From Mesoaciditogaceae bacterium (GTDB lineage: Bacteria > Thermotogota > Thermotogae > Mesoaciditogales > Mesoaciditogaceae), in assembly GCA_015486145.1 (NCBI GenBank), contig WFSH01000215.1:1-15548 (forward strand): a stretch of DNA of 15,548 nt, in the 5' to 3' direction. A program made the translations under genes and the position numbers. Shown one piece after another: positions 7,951 through 13,852 of this stretch. The number at the start of each line of letters is the position of its first letter. The first letter of the stretch is position 1. The notes beneath the pieces were generated by a model. The model had not been told where the DNA came from and ran no database searches. It was given only the letters and a program-made list of their open reading frames with translations.

Positions 7951-9307
7951 TTTCATCACCTGACGTGGGAATTTGCATTTCCACGGTGGTTCCTTCTCCC
8001 TCTTTACTTTCCACATTAACTTTTCCACCATGCGAATTTATAACCCTTTTGACGATGCTCATACCCAAGCCCGTTCCGCCGTTTTTAAGGCTAAAAAACG
8101 GTTCGAAAACGTAATCCACAGAATCTGGAGGTATGCCGACACCGTTGTCTGTGAAGGTTAAGAGGACACTGTTTGACCGCCTTTCAACTTTTACCTCCAC
8201 CTTTCCGCTTTCTTCACACGCATCCATCGCGTTTACAAGTACGTTTAAAAAAGCCGAATTCAAGGCATTTACATCTCCAAGTACCGGAATGCGTTCCTCT
8301 TTGTGAGTTAGAATTATTTCAATTTTACGGTCCCGAGCTCGTATTTTCGCCAGTTTTACAGACTCTTTTACCACATCAACAATGTTTATGTTTTTTAATT
8401 CAAAATGCGGATTGGAAAATTCAAGAAATCCCCTTGATCTTTCCTCGACACGCCTGACTTCTTTGTCCAAAACTTCAAGTGTTTCTGAGACATCCCGATC
8501 CACATCACCAAGTTGACGTTTCAAAAGCTGCACCGAAAGTTTGAGGGAAGCTATCGGAGTTTTTATCTCATGAGCAACCGACGCGGTCATCTTGCCCAAA
8601 AGAGCGAGATTTTCGGCACGCGTTAAGGCCATTTCCAAGTTTGAAACCTCGGTAACGTCATTCAAGACGTAGAGCGTCGCAAACTTACCTGACAATTCCA
8701 TAGAAACTTCCCGAACTACGAGTCGTTTCCCTATCTTTTTCGCCAAAATAACTTTTTTCTTTTCATCAAGAATTATCCCATAGAATCTCAAAAAGTCGTT
8801 AAATTTTTTGTTTTTCCATTCGGATCTTCTGGTGGAAAATATTTTTTCTGCTCCGCTGTTCATCATGAGAATCTCGCCGTTTTCCAACACCATAACGAGG
8901 CCCTCCTCCAAAGACTCTACGATGTTTTTATATTCGTTGTACGTCTCAAGCAATCCACCTCGTTCTCTGTTCAACGTCTCCGCAAGTCGGTCCACCTCTT
9001 TAAGAATATCACTCAACTCTCCTTTCAACCCAGAGATTCGCGCGGGTTTCAAAGTAAGAGTTGTACGTCTCACACGATTCATAAGAGAAATCAAAGGCTT
9101 ATCGAGAACCAAAAAGACAAATATGGCCGAGGTAAAATAAACGACAAAATCGAGTGCAAAAACGATCAACCAATAAAGCGCAAATGGAGGAAAAAATACG
9201 AGGTAGACAAATATCTCCATAACCACGACAAGTAAAATCGAAAAAACAAGCGTTTTTATCCCAATAGAAGTGTGGCTTTCGGCTTTGGAAAAAGGCCATA
9301 ATCTCAC
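7943..9307 (-). CDS. PAS-domain sensor histidine kinase
   Basis: This 454-residue membrane-bound sensor kinase is partner to the adjacent NtrC-type regulator. Two hydrophobic segments (about 17-39 and 42-68) are separated by only a few residues. There is therefore essentially no extracytoplasmic sensor, and the signal is likely membrane-borne or cytoplasmic. A linker or helical stretch follows (about 70-125), then a PAS domain (about 125-220: LEEGLVMVLENGEILMMN through VLNDVTEVSNL). The HisKA dimerisation domain has phospho-acceptor H246 in ASVAHEIKTP. The ATPase domain has an N box (LNVLVNAMDA, around N355/N359), G1 DNGVGIP (387-393), F box FEPFF (401-405) and G2 GTGLG (411-415). The start is GTG 9307-9305, with GGTGA 9 bases upstream and 4 bp after the fabG stop. 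The architecture resembles AtoS/ZraS/NtrB-like kinases that feed sigma-54 activators. The stimulus is unknown. Confidence 0.93.
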   Translation of the reverse strand: MRLWPFSKAESHTSIGIKTLVFSILLVVVMEIFVYLVFFPPFALYWLIVFALDFVVYFTSAIFVFLVLDKPLISLMNRVRRTTLTLKPARISGLKGELSDILKEVDRLAETLNRERGGLLETYNEYKNIVESLEEGLVMVLENGEILMMNSGAEKIFSTRRSEWKNKKFNDFLRFYGIILDEKKKVILAKKIGKRLVVREVSMELSGKFATLYVLNDVTEVSNLEMALTRAENLALLGKMTASVAHEIKTPIASLKLSVQLLKRQLGDVDRDVSETLEVLDKEVRRVEERSRGFLEFSNPHFELKNINIVDVVKESVKLAKIRARDRKIEIILTHKEERIPVLGDVNALNSAFLNVLVNAMDACEESGKVEVKVERRSNSVLLTFTDNGVGIPPDSVDYVFEPFFSLKNGGTGLGMSIVKRVINSHGGKVNVESKEGEGTTVEMQIPTSGDENG

Positions 9308-9311
9308 TTGT

Positions 9312-10013
9312 TCACATCACCATTCCGCCATCCACGTTGATAACTTGTCCGGTGACATAAGAAGCCGCATCTGAAACCAAGAATCCCACAACTTCGGCTA
9401 CCTCTTTTGGGCTACCATACCTTCCACTCGGAATTAACTGCAAATATTTGGCTCTATGGGCTTCGTCTAACGTGGAGGTCATATCAGTTTCTATAAACCC
9501 TGGAGCCACTGCGTTGACACGAAGGTTTTTCTTGGCGTATTCTTTTGCAACGCTCTTCGTGAATGCTATTATTCCACCCTTTGAAGCGGCGTAATTTGAT
9601 TGACCAGCTGAACCGACGAGGCCAACCACAGAGGCGATATTAACGATCGCCCCACCATTTTTGAGCATGCTGCGTATTGCGGCACGGGTCATTTGAAAAG
9701 TCCCGTTAAGGTTAACATCCACAACTTTAGACCATTCATCGTCCTTCATTCTGAGCAAAAGATCATCCGCAACTACCCCGGCGTTGTTCACTAAAACTTT
9801 GATCGTCCCAAGTTCTTTTGCCATCTTTACCGTCGCTTCAACATCAGAAAGAGAACTCACATCTGCTTTGATCGTATGTGCATTCGTTTCCTTCAGCTTT
9901 CCGGGAGAATGGATGTAAGTCGCGACCACGGTGTAACCATCATTCAACAATTTTTGAACTATGGCAAAACCTATTCCCCTACTTCCACCAGTTACGATCG
10001 CAACATTTTCCAT
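9312..10013 (-). CDS. fabG: 3-oxoacyl-[ACP] reductase FabG-like SDR
   Basis: This short-chain dehydrogenase of 233 residues has every classical feature: the cofactor motif TGGSRGIG (8-15), D51, NNAG (76-79), N101, catalytic S128, Y141 and K145 (YAASK), PGFIETDM (171-178) and the C-terminal YVTGQVINVDGG. The sequence is most like FabG, which reduces 3-oxoacyl-ACP with NADPH in fatty acid elongation. Related acetoacetyl-CoA or other ketone reductases cannot be excluded without neighbouring fab genes, and none are present. I place the start at ATG 10013-10011, which has GGAGG exactly 7 bases upstream. An in-frame TTG two codons earlier sits only 1 base from that GGAGG. With the ATG start the gene lies 2 bp after the DUF62 relative. 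The kinase gene follows after 4 bp. Confidence 0.9.
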   Translation of the reverse strand: MENVAIVTGGSRGIGFAIVQKLLNDGYTVVATYIHSPGKLKETNAHTIKADVSSLSDVEATVKMAKELGTIKVLVNNAGVVADDLLLRMKDDEWSKVVDVNLNGTFQMTRAAIRSMLKNGGAIVNIASVVGLVGSAGQSNYAASKGGIIAFTKSVAKEYAKKNLRVNAVAPGFIETDMTSTLDEAHRAKYLQLIPSGRYGSPKEVAEVVGFLVSDAASYVTGQVINVDGGMVM

Positions 10014-10015
10014 AC

Positions 10016-10789
10016 TCAAACCTCCAATCTTATCTCCGATCTCGCATGAATTTTTAAAAGCCCAGCGGCTTTAACATCTCGCGAAAAAATCTCAACGTAT
10101 CCTCCCATTCCCTCTCGTACCATGAGTTGTTCATTTTCACCGTCACGTTCGTTAAAGATCACAGTCGCATTCTTTTTGTTCACTTTTATACGATCGCCGG
10201 TTTCCACCCCAATTCGCTTTAGAAATCCAAATGGCACGTTCGTCTCTACAGAACCAAATCCATTTATAAAAGCAACTTCTCCCTCAATGATGGAATTTCC
10301 TCTCAGTCGAGCTCGTTTGTGCTTCAAGCTGTAGTACGTCATGTAAAGCTCTCCCACCTTAGAAAAATCCATTCCAGACGCGAGTTTCACTATCGTTGGT
10401 ATCAAAATATCAAAGGTGGTTTTCACAAAAGATGGAGAAAATCCCTTTGGCATATCGATTCGCCTTATTTGACGGATTCCAAATCTTTCTATTACCGATG
10501 TGAACACCCCGTTATCAAATCCAACAAACCTCTTTCCATCTTTGGTAACCATTGCAATCGGTATATGTGAACTCTCGTTAAAACCATTGACACAAACGAG
10601 AAAGGATACATTTTCCCCCATGTAAGACGCAAACCTTTCAAGTACATCCGAAGCCTTGTAAATCTCTCCAAAATCAAGTTGTTCTGATATTTCCACTACA
10701 TTCTGGTTTGGAGCCAAAGAAAAAAGTTTAGCTTTCACGGTTTTTGAAAAGATCTCATCATGTCCATAATCATTAACAACGGCTATCAT
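10016..10789 (-). CDS. Divergent DUF62 / SAM-hydroxide adenosyltransferase relative
   Basis: The 257-residue product follows the whole layout of the DUF62 (SAM hydrolase/halogenase-type) family: an N-terminal NDYG where the family has TDFG; GFDNGVFT for the family PDNG block; FDILIPTIVKLASG for RDIFAPAAA; FINGFGSVETNV for the ID-FGN-TNI strand; and a C-terminal barrel ending in a GD/GS-rich stretch. Family members convert S-adenosylmethionine to adenosine and methionine using an Asp-Arg-His set. By eye these positions are N68, H75 and T124 here, so the known chemistry is probably lost or changed. ATG 10789-10787 has AGAGG 8 bases upstream and lies 3 bp after the flavoprotein stop. It may be a SAM-binding or regulatory protein or have another nucleophile. 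Family membership is moderately sure; function is unknown. Confidence 0.72.
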   Translation of the reverse strand: MIAVVNDYGHDEIFSKTVKAKLFSLAPNQNVVEISEQLDFGEIYKASDVLERFASYMGENVSFLVCVNGFNESSHIPIAMVTKDGKRFVGFDNGVFTSVIERFGIRQIRRIDMPKGFSPSFVKTTFDILIPTIVKLASGMDFSKVGELYMTYYSLKHKRARLRGNSIIEGEVAFINGFGSVETNVPFGFLKRIGVETGDRIKVNKKNATVIFNERDGENEQLMVREGMGGYVEIFSRDVKAAGLLKIHARSEIRLEV

Positions 10790-10792
10790 ACC

Positions 10793-12148
10793 CTAAGCCT
10801 CTTTTTTCGCCACATTTGCAGCGATCAACACGGGATCCCAAACTGGAGCAAAAGGCGGCGCATAAGAAAGATCCAAACTCGACAAAGTTTCGATATCCAT
10901 GTTGGCTGTTATGGCGGAAGCGAGCACGTCTATACGCTTCGAAACGCCAGCACCGGCCATCTGAGCCCCGAGAATTTTTCCTGTTCTGTGTTCATAAACA
11001 AGCATAACGTGAATCGGTGCGCTGTCTGGATAGTAATGTGCCTTAGATCTTGAATGTACAAGCGTCATTCCAGCTTTAAAACGCGCTAAGGCTTCCCCAT
11101 AGGTGAGACCAGTTTTGGCATATTCAAGATTGAAAATCTTGGTAACCGCCGTTCCAAGGACTCCTTTAAAGCTTTCTGAGTTTCCGGCGGCGTTCTTTCC
11201 GGCAATTCTTCCCATCTTGTTTGCCGTTGTTCCAAGTGGTATGTAAGCTTCTTCACCAGTCAACCTGTTTTGAACGGTGGCACAATCGCCACAGGAGTAA
11301 ATATCATCAAAATTCGTTTTCATCTTAGTATTAACCGATATGGCATCGCGAGTACCGAGTTGAATGCCACAAGATTTTGCAAGTTCTGTTTCTGGTTTCA
11401 CCCCCGTTGCCATGATCAACATGTCGGTTTCTATCACTCCATTTGTCGTACCAACTCGCACGGAATCTTCTCCGCCATTTACGAATTTAAGTTGTGTGGA
11501 AGTCATAACCTTGACGTGATTTTTATTCAACTCTTCCTCTATGAGTTCACTCATTTTGGGATCCGCAGTCGGCATTACATGCTCCATCATTTCAACAATT
11601 GTCACATTGATCCCGTTGGTTCCAAGCGCTTCGGCCATCTCCAATCCCACGTATCCCCCACCCAAGATAACGGCACTCTTTGGGCTCTGGTTTTCCATGA
11701 ATTTCCGGATTTTTATGGCATCCTCAAGGGTTCTAACGTTGAAAATTCTATCGTCGATCTCCAATCCATCTATCTTAGGCACTGAAGATTGAGCACCGGT
11801 GGAAACTATCAACTTGCCAAAATACACTTTTGTATCCTCAGCGGATTCCAAATTTTTCACGATCATCGTTTTGTTTACCGGGTCTATTGAAGTGACTTCA
11901 TGTAAAATCCTCACATCCACTCCCTTGCTCTTCTTGAAAGCTTCTGGCGTGAACATGATGAGATCCTCATAACTTTTGGTAATTCCTTCAATATAATACG
12001 GGATTCCACATCCACCGTAAGAAATAAATCTGTCTTTTTCGAACAAAACAACTTTGAGATCTTTATTTTCTCTTACCGCAGCAGCGGCGGCACTCGTCCC
12101 CGCAGCCACTCCTCCAATTACTGCAACGTCAACTTTTTCTTCTTTCAC
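10793..12148 (-). CDS. CoA-disulfide reductase / NADH oxidase family flavoprotein
   Basis: This FAD- and NAD(P)H-dependent class III disulfide oxidoreductase is about 451 residues long. Visible features are the N-terminal FAD fold VAVIGGVAAGTSAAAAA, the single redox cysteine in SYGGCGIPYYIEG (residue 47 with this start), the NAD(P)H fold AVILGGGYVGLEMAEAL, the FAD-binding IYSCGDCAT, and the C-terminal YAPPFAPVWDPVLIAAN that supplies the conserved tyrosine near the dimer active site. There is no rhodanese domain. Family activities include CoA-disulfide, polysulfide/sulfur and oxygen reduction; which applies cannot be told by sequence. It heads the long minus-strand operon. The start is uncertain: GTG 12148 is best spaced from GAGGTGA (5 bases), while ATG 12154 and GTG 12157 are in frame but abut or overlap that RBS. 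Confidence 0.9.
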   Translation of the reverse strand: MKEEKVDVAVIGGVAAGTSAAAAAVRENKDLKVVLFEKDRFISYGGCGIPYYIEGITKSYEDLIMFTPEAFKKSKGVDVRILHEVTSIDPVNKTMIVKNLESAEDTKVYFGKLIVSTGAQSSVPKIDGLEIDDRIFNVRTLEDAIKIRKFMENQSPKSAVILGGGYVGLEMAEALGTNGINVTIVEMMEHVMPTADPKMSELIEEELNKNHVKVMTSTQLKFVNGGEDSVRVGTTNGVIETDMLIMATGVKPETELAKSCGIQLGTRDAISVNTKMKTNFDDIYSCGDCATVQNRLTGEEAYIPLGTTANKMGRIAGKNAAGNSESFKGVLGTAVTKIFNLEYAKTGLTYGEALARFKAGMTLVHSRSKAHYYPDSAPIHVMLVYEHRTGKILGAQMAGAGVSKRIDVLASAITANMDIETLSSLDLSYAPPFAPVWDPVLIAANVAKKEA

Positions 12149-12165
12149 ATTCATCACCTCGTTGA

Positions 12166-12171
12166 ATTATA
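12166..12171 (-). promoter_or_regulatory. Candidate -10 element for the leftward operon
   Basis: A perfect TATAAT read leftward sits just upstream of the flavoprotein gene. At 17 bp spacing the -35 position reads CACGTG, which does not match TTGACA. Initiation about 7 bases downstream would place the 5' end at or inside the GAGGTGA ribosome binding site, making a nearly leaderless message. It could be an activator-dependent promoter, or a chance match with the real promoter elsewhere in the intergenic region. Confidence 0.4.
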
Positions 12172-12268
12172 TCATTAAAATCCGATAACACGTGGCTTCA
12201 ATGTGGGACTTTTCAGTTTTGACAAGGCTTCAAAAAAATTGAACTGCTTGAAAAGCGGTACCAAAATG

Positions 12269-12337
12269 TCAAAGAATGCCATTTTTTAAAAAAGGTAGTA
12301 AAATACTCAGGGAAGAGTAAAGCTTCAAAGTATGCCA
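12269..12337 (+). repeat. Two copies of TCAAAGWATGCCA
   Basis: The 13-bp motif TCAAAG(A/T)ATGCCA occurs at 12269-12281 and 12325-12337 with one mismatch, 56 bp apart in the same orientation. The first copy overlaps the -35 region of the candidate transporter promoter; the second lies downstream of its predicted start point. The placement fits a paired operator, but no regulator is known and the copies could be coincidental in AT-rich DNA. Confidence 0.45.
12276..12304 (+). promoter_or_regulatory. Candidate promoter of the transporter gene
   Basis: ATGCCA (12276-12281) and TAAAAT (12299-12304) are separated by 17 bp. They match the housekeeping consensus at 4 of 6 and 5 of 6 positions. The predicted transcript would have a leader of roughly 60 bases before the ATG at 12371. 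It is a weak candidate but the best rightward one in this intergenic region. Confidence 0.4.
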
Positions 12338-12370
12338 CGATTTTACACATAAAAACGAGGTCAGTTTATC

Positions 12371-13567
12371 ATGAATATAAAAAGGCACTTCCATTTGTAC
12401 CACCTTTTTTCAAACAATTTTTCGATACTCTCGTATCTTCTGGCCTCCGCTATAAATTCAATAGCTGCGAGGTGGGGCCTTTCTTTCTTTACCATCGGGT
12501 TGATAAATTTCACCGGTGCGCTTTCGTACGTGACGGCCAGCTTGTCGTTTGGAAGGTTGGGAGATCGTTTTGGTCAGAAAAGGCTTTTGATGGTCTCAAC
12601 CATGCTTTTTGCCTTTTTCAACATTTTGGGTTTTTTTTGGTCAAACGTTGCGGAGCTCTTCATATTCGCAACGGGAATGAATTTTTTCTTTGGGACATTT
12701 TTCCCACAAATAGAAGGGTTGCTCTCAAAGAGAGAGAAAAAACTCGGAATCGATCCGGCAAGTACGATAAACAGATTCACGATATCATGGAGCACTGGAA
12801 ACATAATAGGTATGGCACTTGGACCTTTCTTAATAGTCAAATTTCCGTACATCACGTTCGGATACGGAATGATTTTGAGTTTTGTCGCATCGCTTATACT
12901 CAAACGAGATCTTTTAAGGCACGAAGAATACCTTCATTTCGATCCATCACCAAAACTAAAAATTCCATCAAAGCTCATCGACTTTCCAAGAATTGGACTT
13001 TACAGAAAAGTTTACAGGACAACCCTTTTTCTCTCTGGACTCGTTTATTCTGCGGTTTTATCTCTTTTTCCCAAAGTCATAAGTATGAGTGGATTATCCA
13101 TAGGAATCAGCGGTTTTCTCATCATGGGAGCCAACATCGGAGTGTTGGTGACATTTCTCTTGCTCGGAAAATTCAAAATTTGGGTCGCAAATCCCAAAAT
13201 ATCACTGATCTTTCTCTTGGTTTTTCCGGTAATGGTTTTTTTGATTTTCATGCCGACCTCGCCTGTGATCTTTTTTCTGATTTCCTTGTTCGCCGGTATG
13301 AGTTATGCCGTACCTTACACATACGCCATTTTTTACGGTCTCAACTCTCAAGACGAAGATGAAGGAAAGCAAGGTGGGTTTCACGAAGCCATAATTGGGA
13401 TGATCTTCGGCATAGGGCCACTTCTCGGTGGATTGGCAATTCAGTTTGCAAGAGGTCTCGTTGGATTGGGAATCACATCAATTTTCATTTTAGCGATCAT
13501 TTTGGGACTGCAAACGTGGTTTATAAGAAAAGTTGGCAAACACAAAAAGCGCATTCCTTTACAGTAA
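12371..13567 (+). CDS. Major facilitator superfamily transporter
   Basis: This integral membrane transporter of 398 residues has about 12 hydrophobic segments, the usual size for a 12-TM MFS protein. The loop between segments 2 and 3 carries the MFS motif A, GRLGDRFGQKRLLMVS (about residues 61-76). There is a longer charged central loop (about 178-212, KRDLLRHEEYLHFD onward) between the two six-helix halves, and a basic C-terminal tail (KVGKHKKRIPLQ). There is no cleavable signal peptide. The start is ATG 12371 with GAGG 10 bases upstream. The gene stands alone, divergent from the long operon and 285 bp from the chemoreceptor gene. Substrate and direction of transport cannot be told; MFS sugar, drug and metabolite carriers are all possible. 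Confidence 0.88.
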   Translation: MNIKRHFHLYHLFSNNFSILSYLLASAINSIAARWGLSFFTIGLINFTGALSYVTASLSFGRLGDRFGQKRLLMVSTMLFAFFNILGFFWSNVAELFIFATGMNFFFGTFFPQIEGLLSKREKKLGIDPASTINRFTISWSTGNIIGMALGPFLIVKFPYITFGYGMILSFVASLILKRDLLRHEEYLHFDPSPKLKIPSKLIDFPRIGLYRKVYRTTLFLSGLVYSAVLSLFPKVISMSGLSIGISGFLIMGANIGVLVTFLLLGKFKIWVANPKISLIFLLVFPVMVFLIFMPTSPVIFFLISLFAGMSYAVPYTYAIFYGLNSQDEDEGKQGGFHEAIIGMIFGIGPLLGGLAIQFARGLVGLGITSIFILAIILGLQTWFIRKVGKHKKRIPLQ

Positions 13568-13570
13568 TTG

Positions 13571-13605
13571 CATTTATGAGGAATGCTTGCTCACATTCTC
13601 AAATG
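13571..13605 (+). terminator. Imperfect stem-loop after the transporter gene
   Basis: Starting 3 bases after the transporter stop codon, CATTT, GAG and AATG (13571-13585) can pair with CATT, CTC and AAATG (13594-13605). This gives 12 base pairs with a 2-base and a 1-base bulge and an 8-base loop. No clear U-tract follows, so it is not a standard intrinsic terminator. It may protect the 3' end or help stop transcription. Confidence 0.4.
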
Positions 13606-13663
13606 AGGATATAGTTCTTTCACCATTACCGTGTAGCAATTTCCACATTCTTGCTCATAAAGC

Positions 13664-13754
13664 AGTAACAAGTAATCAGTAACGCGTGACGAGTAATCGG
13701 TGACGCGTGATCAGTAAGGAGTAACTGATTACTGTTTACAGTTCACTGATCACC
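13664..13754. repeat. Thirteen-unit heptanucleotide array with inverted end
   Basis: The stretch divides without gaps into thirteen 7-bp units. The first nine (13664-13726) are AGTAACA, AGTAATC, AGTAACG, CGTGACG, AGTAATC, GGTGACG, CGTGATC, AGTAAGG and AGTAACT, with core RGTRA. The last four (13727-13754) are GATTACT, GTTTACA, GTTCACT and GATCACC, which are the reverse complement of the same type of unit. Hence 13699-13726 and 13727-13754 are 28-base arms of an interrupted palindrome, with 19 of 28 positions pairing. Units also group in threes: 13671-13691 and 13692-13712 are 21-bp copies with 17 identities. It ends 20 bp before the chemoreceptor promoter. No open frame or known mobile element is apparent. 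It resembles in form the heptanucleotide STRR repeats of cyanobacteria. Confidence 0.85.
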
Positions 13755-13774
13755 ATCATACATCGTTGGAAAAT

Positions 13775-13803
13775 TTGACAAATGTATTATAATAAAGCAT
13801 AAT
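13775..13803 (+). promoter_or_regulatory. Housekeeping promoter of the chemoreceptor gene
   Basis: A perfect TTGACA (13775-13780) and CATAAT (13798-13803, 5 of 6) are separated by exactly 17 bp. A start near 13810 would give a leader of about 43 bases. The gene's RBS, GGAGG at 13841-13845, lies 7 bases before the ATG. A TATAAT at 13788-13793 is too close to the TTGACA to pair with it. No sigma-28-type flagellar promoter is seen instead. Confidence 0.82.
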
Positions 13804-13852
13804 GTAACGTTCATTGTACTTTTGATGAAAACTCACAAAGGGAGGAAATGGC

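Larger units (their letters stand above)
12158..12370. other. Divergent intergenic control region
   Basis: These 213 bases separate the leftward operon from the rightward transporter gene. They contain no convincing gene or RNA. A TATAAT facing left, a weak promoter facing right and a repeated 13-bp motif are described as separate entries. A TTGACA at 12219-12224 on the plus strand has no -10 element at a suitable distance. The base composition is strongly AT-rich toward the transporter side. Confidence 0.8.

Noticed and set aside
12269..12337. Sigma-54 (-24/-12) promoter reading leftward, since the reverse complement contains TGGCATNCTTTGA
   Set aside because: The GG and GC dinucleotides required about 10 bp apart are not in register; only the TGGCA half matches.
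12472..13362. A 296-codon open frame on the plus strand inside the transporter gene
   Set aside because: It lacks a ribosome binding site and any family motif, and its composition (many His, Phe, Arg, Ser) is that of an out-of-frame reading of a hydrophobic membrane protein gene, which is itself clear in the other frame.
13634..13653. AGCAA...TTGCT hairpin as a terminator or small RNA
   Set aside because: The stem is only 5 bp with an 11-base loop and no U-tract, which is expected by chance.
13664..13754. CRISPR array
   Set aside because: The units are 7 bp and contiguous, with no 25-40 bp repeats and no unique spacers, and no cas genes are in the window.
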